Source of the DNA: Thysanoteuthis rhombus
Taxonomy: Eukaryota > Mollusca > Cephalopoda > Oegopsida > Thysanoteuthidae
Length of the DNA: 64,000 bases
NCBI GenBank assembly: GCA_963457665.1
Contig: OY735212.1
Span: 18,768,247 to 18,832,246 of the forward strand
Reading direction: 5' to 3'
Part shown: piece by piece, positions 22,565 through 33,379 of the stretch
Layout of the letters: every line of letters begins with the position of its first letter
How positions within the stretch are numbered: position 1 is the stretch's first letter
Made by a program: the position numbers and the translations under genes
Notes under the pieces: model-generated
What the model saw: only the letters and a program-made list of their open reading frames with translations
The model's database searches: none
Told to the model about the DNA's origin: nothing

Positions 22565-22792
22565 TTCAGGTGCAGATCCGGGGGTGGGGGTGGCAAGCAT
22601 ACTTTAAAAATTGTTTTTTCTAGTATCTAGATAAAGACATTTTTTGAATAAAAAAAAGCAAATATCAAGTAATCTCATTAATTAACCTTAAAAACAGATC
22701 ATTGTATCTATCGTCTAATACAGATAGAATTTAAAAAAATTTCAAACTCCCTCCCCCATCCCTGCTCAAAATACTTGATCAGCCCCTGATTT
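22565..22792. mobile_element. hAT-like MITE, about 228 bp
   Basis: The left end reads TTCAGGTGCAGATCCGGGGG. The reverse complement of the right end reads ATCAGGGGCTGATCAAGTAT, then TTTGAGCAGGGATGGGGGAG. Both match a CAGGGGC(G/A)GATCCAG-type terminus, a form common among animal hAT elements. The interior is AT-rich and non-coding. Solo ends of the same kind occur at 7637, 17741-17792 and 39633-39675. Confidence 0.55.
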
Positions 22793-23337
22793 CAGATTAT
22801 TATGTAATACAGCCTTTTGAGCAATCTGTGACCTGCATTTCTTACTCTTATTTAAAGGCCTTTTCTCATTTTTTGCATCATTTTTCTATGATAATCATAT
22901 CATAACCAGACTATTTTCCATTAGAGGCTTTTCAAAATTAGCAAGGCCTTGAAGTCAAAAGTATTAATCTTTCTTTCTTTGTTAAAAAAAAGAGCAATAG
23001 AAAACAAGAAAGATTTATAAAAATTTTGATAACTTTGAACAGCTGTAACTCGGCCAGAATTCTGATATTTCTTTTGTCTTATAAATCAAAATTTTGCACT
23101 GAAGGGCAAAAAGAAAAGAGAAAATTGTTTGAAATTTGGGAAATGGCAAAAAACAAGACAATGAAAATAATTAGGCTTTTCATTAAATGTGTTTGTTGAA
23201 GGAGCAAGTTTTTCTTTTAATTGAAAAAGTTGTATTAAAGCTGTATTTTTTTTTCAATTTATATTTTGTACATGTTTTTCGCCTGTTTTCCACATCAGAA
23301 ATATTTAAAAATAATATTTTGTTTAATTTTTTTCTAA
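22793..23337. other. No recognised feature
   Basis: AT-rich spacer between the hAT-like MITE and a family B copy. Confidence 0.45.
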
Positions 23338-23562
23338 TAATGAATTTAATCATTATAAACTCTTAGATTCGTAGACCTTGTGGAACTTTTCAATGAATAT
23401 GATGAAAAGAAAATGGAACTCTTTTGTGTATTGAATTGATGAAAAAAAGGAAATATTACCAAAAAGTGCAAGGGAAGTAACTTAGATCAAAAGTTACTCA
23501 CCTTGAATTATTTTTTGAATTCCCTAGAATGAATTTAAGTAGTAGTAGTAGCAGTAGTAGTA
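23338..23562 (+). repeat. Family B repeat copy and (AGT)n tail
   Basis: CTCTTAGATTCGTAGACCTT, TGGAACTTTTCAATGAATAT, AAGGGAAGTAACTTAGATCA and TTTTTTGAATTCCCTAGAAT match the other family B copies in order. A short (AGT)n run follows at 23540-23562. Confidence 0.7.
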
Positions 23563-24206
23563 TTCTGACTGTTACGCTTAAAATGAATTATTTCCAATCT
23601 CTGTTTAATTATTGGTTAACGCTGTGATGTATTTGTTTGATATCAAGCTTAAGAATATGAAGATTCATTTGAGCCCAAATTAGGGGCTTTTTTTCTTCTT
23701 AATCTTCATTTCTTTGATATTCATCATTTTCATTTGATTATTAGACTTAATCAGATGGAGAGTATTTGTGTAAACAAATAATATGGACAAATCAAATGAA
23801 TGCTAAATAGAAGAAATGAAGAACGAAAGAAAATTGAAAAGATTCATAACGATAAAAGAATAATGAAGAAGGAAAAATCATCAGAAGCAAATATCACATT
23901 ATATAATGAAAGAACATTTAAGAACTCTTTTGTATTAGAAACAAGAAAAGAACAGCACAACACTGCAAGATTGTAGTGATAGATAGAGTGAATGGAAGAT
24001 TAAATATTGACTTAAAATTTGGAGGCTGGAAGAAAAAGAAGGAAAATAAAATGAGAAAAAAGGCAGTTATGATCAGAGATACAGTGAAGTGAAAGATAGA
24101 AGAAAATGTAAGAAAAACGATGGAGAAAAGAATATGATGATTACTGGAGAAAGGATTTGATAAACACAATTGAGAATGAGAAAGAGTGAGAAAGAAGAAA
24201 GAAAAC
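23563..24206. other. Purine-rich spacer, no gene
   Basis: GA/AA-rich sequence at about 23790-24200. An 83-codon minus-strand frame (23918-24169) rich in Phe, Ser and Leu is a composition artefact. Confidence 0.5.
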
Positions 24207-24635
24207 TGGTCTCATCAGTCATTCAATAGAAGCTGTTGTGTGACCAATGTGTTTTTGCTGCATGCTGTATTGGGGTGATAAGTTACTTCTCTTGCCTTTT
24301 GTTGAGTGGTAATTGCTAAAAAGTCTAAATTGAAAACAAACAAAACAAGCATAAACTCTGCTGGACACAAAATAAGGGATTAAGCTTGTACAAACTCACA
24401 TTGTTAATTGACTTCTCCAAACTCTATTTTGAGGCCCAGGGATGATTTTCAAAAAACAAAATTTTTTTTTAGACATAAGGGAAATTTTCTTAAATTTCAG
24501 CACTCTAAGCTCCACTGGTATGACTTGTGTATGTGACACACATAGACACCCAGATGCCAACCACACTCACTTGAAAACTGAAGAAATCTATGCTAACATA
24601 CACAGTTTTTGTTGATGCTTTCTGATACATGAATA
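24207..24635 (-). repeat. Family A repeat copy
   Basis: It runs from CTGGTCTCATCAGTCATTCA, through GTGTGACCAATGTG, GCTGCATGCTGTATTGGGG, GGACACAAAATAAGGGATTA and CTCCACTGGTATGACTTGTG, to ACTTGAAAACTGAAGAAATC and a degenerate TTGATGCTTTCTGATA end. The part containing AAAAATTGGAAAAAGGAGTGA in other copies is deleted here. Confidence 0.8.
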
Positions 24636-25184
24636 TGTAAAAATGTATCATTATGTAAATAAAGAAGAGAATAAAAGATTAAGAGAGAGAAAATTATTTG
24701 AAGAAAGAAAGTTGTTTTTTCAAAGAAGGAAAAAAATGAAATTTAGGAAGAAATAAAAAATGCTGCGATAAAATTAGAAAAAAATATTACAAAAGATATA
24801 TAAATATGCATATTAGTATATAGAAGAATTTCGGAAAGTTTTTCTGTACAGATAAGCTGGCATTTTTTTATCAAGTTTCATACATTCTTGCCACTTGAAT
24901 TATTGAGTATTTTAATGTTGAATATGTATTTTCAATGTAAATTGTATACAGAGAGGTCCATAGAGGCATTTTTTTTTTTTTAGATGAAAGAATAAAAGAA
25001 CATAAAGAAGGACAAAAATAGAGAAGACAATGTCGGCAAAATGATGAATTTACCATGTGCGACTAAAATGAAAACATTGAGAAACTAGAAAGCACTAAAC
25101 GAGTGTATACTTCTATAAAGGCCGCTGTTACTGAAAAATGAATGAAAATCAATTCAAATGTAGGACTAGAGGTAACTGTTGGAA
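24636..25184. other. No recognised feature
   Basis: GA- and AT-rich spacer with poly-T (24970-24982). Nothing supportable. Confidence 0.45.
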
Positions 25185-25615
25185 ATTTCTGGGCCTGCTC
25201 TCCAAATTTGATAATCTTTCCATTAGTCCAGGGTTTGCCCTGCCACAAAATTTTATTGAAATTTATGGAGAACTTTTTGAGATATTGTGTGGACAAATAT
25301 TAGTGAATACATAGACATATAGAAAATATTCTTTTAAATGCCTCTCAATTGAAAGAGAAATTCCTGAATCTGTCCCCAAATCGAACTAATTCTCTTATAA
25401 TCCATACCCTACCCTTCAAGTAATTTCCGTTGAAATTCTGAGAACTTTTGGAGATATTGTGTAGACAGCCATATAGCTGCAATACAGGGTAGGTAACTAA
25501 TTCCTAGATCTGCCCCCAAAATTCAATCATTCCTTCCTTAGTTTCTGCTCTCACCTTTCTGCAAAATATCATTTAGTTTCATGGAGGACTTTTGGAGATA
25601 TTGGGTGGAGAATCG
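25185..25615 (+). repeat. Three tandem copies of family M segment
   Basis: Three units start near 25185, 25360 and 25498. Each has a TTCCTGAATCTGTCCCCAAA-like start, a CCxxCCACAAAATTTTATTG-like middle and an ending such as GGAGATATTGTGTAGACAG. The third unit ends in CAAGCAGACAGATAGATAC. An inverted single unit occurs at 2085-2260. This looks like local tandem duplication of the end of a dispersed element. Confidence 0.7.
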
Positions 25616-26029
25616 TACAAGCAAGCAGACAGATAGATACAAATGAATGCATATACATCTTTCAACATTGTTTGCTGAGGTAATAAAATGAAAACATTGA
25701 TAGAAAAAAGAAAATGAAAAGGGATTAAAAAAAAAGAGAAGAAATCACAGTTATGGAATAAAAATTACTGAAATGTGAAATTAATGGTCTAAATCAAAAC
25801 TTCCCAATTCAAAAACAAACAGTAAATCAACAAATGTTTACTTTTTTCATATTTTTTTTCTGCTTTTTTTCCAAATTTTTGATAATTTTGCTCATAACGT
25901 TAGAGTCAATTTTTTTTCTTTTCCTACATTAATCTTTTTCCTTTCGCTTAATTTTGTTTCAATCCTGCTGTCCGTAGAGAATAAATAACATTGCTGTGTG
26001 CAATCGGTTATTCTAAATTGGAGCCGGAA
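25616..26029. other. No recognised feature
   Basis: AT-rich spacer with purine-rich and poly-T tracts. Confidence 0.4.
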
Positions 26030-26165
26030 CTGATTTAACTCTTAAATTCATATTTTAAAAAATGAATGTTGTTATCAAGGGCAGTAACTCCTGATTGAAA
26101 TTCTTTCCCTTTGACCATTGAGTGAATTATGAATTTTTTCCTATCGAATTCATAGAAGAGTTTCA
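26030..26165 (-). repeat. Family B fragment
   Basis: CAGTAACTCCTGATTGAAAT, TTCCCTTTGACC and GAATTCATAGAAGAGTTTCA are the reverse complement order of family B. It directly abuts a family A copy. A second family B piece lies on the far side of that copy. Confidence 0.55.
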
Positions 26166-26171
26166 TTATAA

Positions 26172-26570
26172 GGAGCGGTCAACCAAAACTGTCAAAATTG
26201 GTTTCTTCATTCTCTAAGCTGGTCGAACTGGCTGGGTATGTATCACATACACAGGTCAAATCAATGGAGCTAGAGGCCTGGCATTATCAACATTCATTCT
26301 TTATTGTGTCTAGAAAAAACATCTCTTGTTTTTTTCTTGAAATCTCCCCCTAAATCGACTTTTAATTGGGTGTTAAATTTGCAATGTAAGTTTATACTAT
26401 ATTGATGCTTCAGTTTGAGTCCCACTTGTTTTTTGAAATTTCAAACTTTTTTTAATGATTACTTACTAACTAAAGGTGAGAGCTGTAAGTTACTCATTGA
26501 TTACTGTTTTTTCCAATTTTTTCCCCAACACAGTGACAGTTACTATTAACTGATTAACCATAGCTGTTTT
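26172..26570 (+). repeat. Family A repeat copy between two family B pieces
   Basis: It starts GGTCAACCAAAACTGTCAAA and continues TTGGTTTCTTCATTCTC, GGCTGGGTATGTATCACATA, TGTGTCTAGAAAAAACATCT, TTTGCAATGTAAGTTTATAC and TTTTAATGATTACTTACTAA. It ends near ACTATTAACTGATTAACCA. This is one of the clearer left ends of the family. Confidence 0.8.
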
Positions 26571-26640
26571 TAATTCTATTCATTGAAGAGTTCCGCTGGC
26601 AATTACAAGCAGTTCATGAATATAACAGTTATAGCTGACC
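26571..26640 (-). repeat. Family B fragment, far side of family A insertion
   Basis: ATTCATTGAAGAGTTCCGCT and GGCAATTACAAGCAGTTCAT match the 3' part of the inverted family B copy at 32525-32680 (AAAGTTCTACTGATAATTAC, AAGCGGTTACCAGTGG). The word ATTCAT(A/T)GAAGAGTT(T/C)C occurs on both sides of the family A copy. Confidence 0.55.
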
Positions 26641-28151
26641 AGATAAGAAGTAAAAGAAAGAAGTCATATCTTCGCTTGGGGGAAAAAAAGTCACAAAATT
26701 TTTTAAATGAAATAAGTAATGCTTAGATTTTTTAATTCATTGTAATAGAATAAAATTTCAGATTAAATCAGTGATAACCCTAATAACTTTGCTTTATTAC
26801 CTGGCTTTTGGAAAAAAGACATGATTTCCTCACAAAGATATTGTGCTGTCAGTGTTTTGTCTGTGAGAAAAAGTTTTGAATTTAGTATTTATTATTATAA
26901 ATTAAATGCTTCTTTAATCAGCAACATTTACTTTATTGAAATATAATTCATATTCTACTCCCAAAAGAAGTTATGATTTTTTTCCCCATGAATATTAACA
27001 TATATGATAATCTCTCAACAATTTTTTTTTTCACAATGACTTTTTTCTTACAATCGATTTAAGATGGTTCTCTTTCAAAAACAGGGATATTTCTTGATTG
27101 GATAAGAGAAGAGTTAGACCCATTTTAGCAATGAGAGGTGATAATAAATATCATTCCGAGCAGTCTTATATTGGCATAAAAGAATGTTTTAATTCACTAC
27201 TTGGAATGCAATTGCAAGAGGGAATTATTTTTAGAAAGATTGGGAAATATACAATAGTGAAAATGAATGAATTTGTAAAAATTGACCCTAGGAAAAGCTC
27301 CCAGAAATTGTGCAGAAATATGGAACAAGACTGGCTGTTGCCGGGTCAAACTCAACTCCAACTTCTATTTCGGCAGCATATGATGACCATAAATTTTGTA
27401 TTGCTTATATAACAAATAAAAAATTAATAAAATATATTCTCTGGTTCAAATGTATTTATCAATTAGAATGAAATAAGCCTAGCATATCTGGATGATAAAT
27501 TTTCATTAATATCTAATACTTGTCAATTTAGTGCTACCAGTAAGACAGCCTCCCGGCAATCATTTTGTTGTGAGTTTAAACCATGGCATGGAGATGTGGA
27601 TTTTGAATATCGGTTTACACCTCTCATTTTGATTAGGTTTGTTCTTATTGTTCTCATTATGGGAGGAGTTTCTCAAAAATTCACAACCCAATAAAATACA
27701 TCCATCAAATCTACAATAAACAGTTCTATTCTTATTTCCTTTTCTTTTTCCATCCAGTTGTTACAGTCCCGGGGGTGCATCCAAGAGCGGTACATTGCAA
27801 ATACTTCAGATGACTCACTGTCTTATTAAAAGATATAGGTTAGTGCTAGTAGTTAACTAGTAGTCAGCAGAGTCTGTGGCTGTCACTGATACTGAAATCT
27901 ATGAGACTATTCTTCCGAATTGTAGGTCTCTCGGCCATTGTGCATTTTCTACCTTCTTGATAATGCATCACAAATACCAGAACTTTATGAAGGAAATGCT
28001 TCTCCATTCCCTGAAAAGCGATTCTTGTTATTTTCAGTAATTAGGTTGTTTACGAGGAGTTCTCTTTTAGCAACTCGGCACAACTACTGAGGCATCACCT
28101 TAAAGTATCTTACCTGATGTTCCACTGAGAGAAATAACTCGTACATAAGAT
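26641..28151. other. No recognised feature
   Basis: About 1.5 kb of unique-looking AT-rich DNA. The 104-codon frame at 27098-27412 shows no domain or repeat-family similarity. A B-box-like GAGTTTAAACC word at about 27572 lacks a convincing A box. Confidence 0.45.
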
Positions 28152-28618
28152 AGGTCTGGTTAGTCCCTCGATAGAAACTGTCACAACTTTTGGCAGCATA
28201 CCCTGTTGGGTAGTGATCAATCAAAAAATCTGGAAAAAAGGAGTAATCAATGAATGAATAACTCCTCTAGCCTTTTCTTGAGTAGTGATCACTAAAATTG
28301 TCCAAATTTTTCAAAAATAAGTGTTAATGCATGCAGTCAGACACAAACTAAGGGAACAAATTCACCATAAACTTAGATTGTAAATTGACCCTTCCCACTA
28401 AACTTATGGAGAGGGCACTGGATTTAACAAAAAAGAAAAAAAACAACTGCTTTTGTAGACAATAAGGAGTAAGTGTTCAAAATTTTAGTTCTCGATCTCC
28501 ATAAGTGCAGCCTCTTCATCTGACACATACATATATATTCATTCATAGCCAGTCAGGCAGAATTACCTCAAAACCGAAGAAACCAATGCTGACAGTTTTG
28601 GTTGACAGTTTCTAATAG
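28152..28618 (-). repeat. Family A reference copy with 12-bp inverted ends
   Basis: This is the best-preserved copy in the window. TAGAAACTGTCA at 28172-28183 is exactly inverted as TGACAGTTTCTA at 28603-28614. About 20 bp (AGGTCTGGTTAGTCCCTCGA) lie outside the left inverted repeat and are conserved in other copies. The interior holds ATCACTAAAATTGTCCAAAT, AAACTAAGGGAACAAATTCA, GACAATAAGGAGTAAGTGTT and AACCGAAGAAACCAATGCTG, with no open frame. The structure favours a MITE-like element; the superfamily is not recognisable. Confidence 0.75.
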
Positions 28619-29095
28619 AAAATCAAGGTAATTATTTGTAGAAAATGACTCAAGGCATATTTACGTAATATACATCAATGCTTTATACCTTGAAAGAATT
28701 CTTATAGTTTTGCTACTTTTTTAGTCAAGAATAAAGAGAATCCTTCCTGATTATCTTAGACTATTTAAAAAGAATTATCATTATTATATAATGATTTACT
28801 GAGACTCGTGTCTAGCTGGTTGGTTGTTTTTGTCACAAAACTTTGGCCATTGTACCCTCCAGCTTTCCAATAGTAGAACCAATTATGGAAGAGAATTAAT
28901 TGATACTAGATATCCTCCTCTATGTACAGCGGAATGGAAACGATCTACCTATCTATGGATTGATTGAAGGGTTTGTTTCAAAATTCCTAGGTTACTAACA
29001 ACAATAGTTTTTGTGAAATACGTAAAGTAACCAGTTTTGAGTGAAAAAAAAAAGAATTGGTAAAATTTGAAGAAAAAAAAACGTTTTGTTACGCT
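28619..29095. other. No recognised feature
   Basis: AT-rich spacer. Nothing supportable. Confidence 0.45.
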
Positions 29096-29215
29096 CATGT
29101 ATACAGTCAGAAAATATCACATGACCTTTGCCTTGAAGAGAAGTACCAAATATCAGCACCCTGGGTGCAAAATTGTGGCTCATAACTTGGAACATACATA
29201 CAGACATACAGTGCC
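29096..29215 (+). repeat. Possible retroelement 3' end fragment
   Basis: GAAGAGAAGTACCAAATATC, AGCACCCTGGGTGCAAAATT and CATACATACAGACATACAG have the flavour of a 3' end that carries a CAGACATACAG tail. There is no second copy in the window. Weakly supported. Confidence 0.25.
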
Positions 29216-30830
29216 AGTTTTATGTATGAGCTGATCTGGCTGCTGAGCTGATTGATATATATATAAATGTATATATATAAGTTAATGCTTGAGCTAAGTG
29301 TAATGTTTGCTAACAATAATTTTTTATGGAAAACATATCAGTTAGAAAATGTTTAGAATTCCTAAGTTTGTGTATTCTCTTCTACATGTAGATATAAGAT
29401 AAGTTTCCTTTTGAATCATTTTGAGGCTGTTGTGCCTGATTTTGATGTAAACAAGGGTGGACGTGGATAATCAACTGGTCTTTTTTTAGTTGTGGCTTGG
29501 CAGAAGCCGAAATGAGCACTTCTTGACCTTTCATCTCTTCTGCAGATGAAAAGGGAATTTTTAGGAAAACTTGGCTATCCATGTGGCACCCCTTCCACTG
29601 ACCTCCCACTCCCAACAATGCGGACAGTGGAAAAGATCTGATTCCGATTGGTGGGGGGGGGTGTCGTCATTTTAGCTATTTCATGGCCAAATGAGACAAA
29701 TCTGGCCTTTTTGAAAAGAGTTTGGCCATGAAGTTTTTAGTTTGGCCTTACGGAAGTTTTTGGCCATTTTGACAATTTTGCTGTAGAATTGTTTGATAAA
29801 ATCTTATCTTTGGTGTAGGTAGAAGTTTTGCAATCTTTTATAAACAATCATTATCATTGAGTTTTTATTATTTTTATGTTCTTAATCACCTTTATCTCAA
29901 CTCCCAAGTTGCTCCTCTTTCTTTCATTGCGACTTGAATAGTTAGGTTGTAAACCATTGGGTTGCAATGAAAAATCAGCCAAAAAATTATGAAAGAAAAG
30001 AGTAGCATTAAATTTCTCTAAATTGATACTAATGACTCACCCTTATAGTCAATAATTGTACAACTGTAGCAACAAAATTCAGAGTTATGTATGCAAAAAA
30101 AAAAATCCAATGAAGAATAAATATGGTCAAAATAGATTCTATTTATGACATTATTAGCATTTTTCTCTGGAAAACATCTGAATTAGAGTAAAAAAAAAAA
30201 AAGAAGACCCATGTAGAAAAATCAAGGTCAAAAAAGACTTTTTTTTTCTTTTAAACTAAAGAATATACAAGAGTACTGATGCCAATTTACAAGTCCGTAG
30301 ACAAAACAGTATGGCCAAGCAAATAAACAAACAGACACACACACACAAAAAAAAAGATAGAACCCTTTGCCATCTTTGATGGCTACGGTTGTTCAATTTA
30401 CAATATTTCATTGAATAAAGATGAAGAATGAAGTAATTGCTTTTTATAAACAATTTTTGGCATTTGGCCATTTTTGGCCAGAAATGTCTCCAACTATTTG
30501 GCAACCTCGTTCCAACTTCACCTTGTGGGATGAATTTTTACCAAGTTTGCTACAACTGCCAAATGCCAAACCGATCTATTTTGATTCTGTTTACATGCAA
30601 AATAATTCTGTACAAAACAAGTAAATGTAGGTAAAGTGAAATAAAATAAATTAAATCCTGTTGCCTCTTTGAGATCTTTGAATTGCTGACTCTCAAGATC
30701 AACGTAGATAATAGAAACATTTTATTTTAATCCTGTCTTGAAGTCAGAGAATCAAAGAAAACAGACATCTGCTTCAAATCTCCACAAAACTTTTTCTTTG
30801 TTTGACTGTTATGTTTTTTAAACTTCCAAC
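29216..30830. other. No recognised gene or family member
   Basis: AT-rich sequence with a (TA)n patch at 29257-29279, a G run at 29652-29660 and a (CA)n patch at 30334-30347. The word TTTGGCCA recurs at about 29690-29775 and again at 30460-30480, without a clear repeat unit. Confidence 0.4.
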
Positions 30831-31331
30831 CATCATCATCATCAGTCTTTGATTGTCTATCGTTGGACGTTGACGTTCCCCAGGATTCACCAGATCATTC
30901 TATCATGGGCGTTGCAGAGTCAATACTTATGGAACTTGTCAAGTTTATCTCTCCTTCTAGTATTCTGCTGGCCTCAGTTTCGCATGTGATCCCTGGAGAT
31001 CCTTGTTGTAAGTCATGATTTCTACCAGTTGTCTGCTATTCTTGCAATATGACCAGCCCATTGCTATCAGAGTTTTCTAATGGATCCTATGACGTTTTGG
31101 ACTCTTGTTTTTTCCCCATCATATTGTGCTGTCTTGTGATCTCTCCATGTGAGGTTGAGCACGACTCTTTCATGTAAATGTTGCGTGGTTCTCAGTGTAT
31201 TGGTTAGTCTCTTGGTAAGGTTTAATGTTTCAGCTCCATAGGTGACTATTAGGATGATGCATTGGTCATATACTCTTTCTTTTTAGGACCCGTGGGATTT
31301 TCATATTCTTGAAGGTTGAGCTTGCTTTTCC
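30831..31331 (-). pseudogene. RTE-like LINE 3' fragment fused to family A
   Basis: On the minus strand it encodes decayed pieces of the RT thumb and C-terminal tail: GKASSTFKN, a THxAETLNLTKRLTN-like stretch, ERVVLNLTWRDHKTAQ-like, and AMGWSYCKNSRQLVEI-like, with frameshifts and stops. The tail is (GATGAT)n at 30831-30844 in minus orientation. At its 5' end (about 31331) the reading frame stops at the codons for FGKAS. It then passes directly into a family A copy, and the same junction occurs at 59009. No catalytic YxDD region remains. Confidence 0.8.
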
Positions 31332-31722
31332 AACACTGTCAGCAAAATATTCTTCAGTTTTTAAGCTGGTCTAGCTTGCTGGCTTTATTTTTGCATACAG
31401 GATGCTCCAATGAAAGTAGAGGGTTGAACATTTTTTCACTCAATCCTTATTCTACTTGAAAAAAAATTTTTTTTTTGTTTTTACCCCCCCCCCCAGGTTT
31501 TTAGTGAGGGCTTCAATTTTTAATTTAAGTTAATACTAAATTGGTCCCTATGTTTGTGTAACACTTGTTTTTTTGAAAATTCAGGCTTCTTTAGTGATCA
31601 CGGCCTAACAAAGGCAAGAGAAGTAACTTATTCATTGATCACTCCTTTTTCCAATTCTTCTATAATCACCCCCAACAAGACATACTGCCTAGAGACATTG
31701 TGTGACTAACCAAACCGGTTCA
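31332..31722 (+). repeat. Family A repeat joined to LINE 5' side
   Basis: It begins CACTGTCAGCAAAATATTC, TTCAGTTTTTAAGCTGGTCT and continues to a poly-T/poly-C run (31464-31495). It then runs through TTAAGTTAATACTAAATTGG, AGTGATCACGGCCTAACAAA and GAAGTAACTTATTCATTGAT, and ends GTGTGACTAACCAAACCGG. The left terminal inverted repeat is missing because the LINE starts there. Confidence 0.8.
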
Positions 31723-32443
31723 ATTCATCTATTGTTTATTTGGAGTCTGAAAATTAAAAAAAAAAACAAACTTCTTTTTTCTCATCTCTACAGAAAGTTT
31801 TTTCCCTAACTAACATAATCGGACTGCAAACTATTTGTTTATTTATCCATTAACTCTTGGGAGAGTAGTTACAACCAATTGAAAGGGCAGTCCATGCATG
31901 TGGAATCTGGCCAGTCGCAATACCTGTCAACCTCCTGCGCACTGCAGTACCATACCTACAGTCACCGATGTCCATTGAAAGAGAGAGGCATATCAGACCC
32001 TGCATAACCCTATTTTTGGCATTTGTTATCTTTCCCAATTTAAAATGGCCACTGTTCATGTTGGGGTTAATGTTCTTAGGATCAGTGTTAGGGTTTGGTT
32101 CTTTGATTTGAAATTCTTCATCAATGTCTTTTATTATTGAACTGGAATGGCAGCAGCTTTGAGATGGGGAAAATAACGATCGATCTATTTTTGATTGAAT
32201 TTTGTTTGGATTAAAAGGTTCAACTGCTGGAGGTCAGACTACAGGATTTAAACCACTGGGTGTATAATATATACAGAGATGTACACAAGTATATTTTCAT
32301 ATGGATCTCAAAAAAACATGGTGTTTTATGCCAGTAAAGGCTGAGCTTGGTGAATGACTACAACAATAAGTATCAAAATATAGATGAAGAAATGAACGCA
32401 CAAATGTGTATATGTATTCATACCTACTCTTAAGATTGTGTCC

Positions 32444-32446
<3 letters not shown>
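31723..32446. other. No recognised feature
   Basis: Unique-looking spacer. The 69-codon minus-strand frame (31850-32059) has no motif. Confidence 0.4.
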
Positions 32447-32487
<41 letters not shown>

Positions 32488-32512
32488 GTATATATGTATA
32501 TATATATTCGTA
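32447..32512. repeat. (TA)n microsatellite
   Basis: TA units interspersed with TATGTA variants. Confidence 0.9.
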
Positions 32513-32524
32513 TAAAAATTTTCA

Positions 32525-32681
32525 GTTACATTAGAAATCAATTCTGATTAAAGTTACTTCCCTTTGAACTTGATTTTTAATGTTTTCTTTTCCATTCAAA
32601 TCACAAGATTTCTATCATTTTCATGGTATTCACAGAAAAGTTCTACTGATAATTACAAGCGGTTACCAGTGGTTTATGAAT

Positions 32682-32682
<1 letters not shown>
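32525..32682 (-). repeat. Family B repeat copy, inverted
   Basis: TTCTGATTAAAGTTACTTCC, CTTTGAACTTGATTTTTAAT, ATTCAAATCACAAG and AAAAGTTCTACTGATAATTA with GGTTTATGAATT are the reverse complement of family B in order. It sits between two (TA)n arrays. Confidence 0.65.

Positions 32683-32758
<76 letters not shown>
32683..32758. repeat. (TA)n microsatellite
   Basis: About 36 TA units with one TATGTA interruption. Confidence 0.95.
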
Positions 32759-32761
<3 letters not shown>

Positions 32762-33379
32762 AAACACTTAACATTTCTGAAAGAATAGCATTCTTTTGAA
32801 ATCTTTCCAACTTCTCCAATGGAAATATTAAAGAAATATAAAAATATGATTACCGAATTCTTAGTTTAATCCTTGTCTTTGAATCCCGCCTCCGCCTGCT
32901 CTACTCTGCAACAATCAGGATTCTTTGACTATTGAAATTCCACTGACTTTGGTCTACAGAAGGTTATTAACCTTTTTGGAACCAGATCCCAAATTAAGAT
33001 CATGAATTCTTTTTTTTTTCACAAGATGAAACTCATCAGTCTAAGTGAATTGATTCACTTGGAATTATTTCTTGGCTTTTAGTTTTGTTTCTTTTCCCTC
33101 TTCCAAATTCTTGGTCTATTTTTCTTAAACTTTTTGTCTTTGTGGACTTTTGCTTCTTGAATCCTTGGAGAAATTCTCGTCTTGCCTCTTGACTACACAG
33201 CTAAAGATTTTTGCCAGGTTTCATGTGAAAGATTTTTAGTTCTTTTTCTCTCTTTACAAATGTTCACCCCTCTATCCCTCTTATATATATATATATATAT
33301 ATATATTAGTGAAGGAAAAGAGAGAGTAAATTGTATATCTGCATAATTTGACTGTTCATCATTCACCTATATCATTACG
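32759..33379. other. No recognised feature except a short (TA)n run
   Basis: AT-rich spacer. A (TA)n run at 33283-33306 is followed by GAGAGAGTAAATTGT, a word that recurs near 34818 (GAGAGAGTGAAATAT) upstream of another family A copy. Confidence 0.5.

Noticed and set aside
27098..27412. 104-codon frame, possible exon
   Set aside because: The residues look fairly ordinary, but there is no recognisable motif and no neighbouring exon. It could not be distinguished from chance.
28152..28618. Family A as a SINE
   Set aside because: No A or B box, no tRNA, 5S or 7SL similarity and no A-rich or LINE-like tail in the pure copies; inverted ends favour a DNA element.
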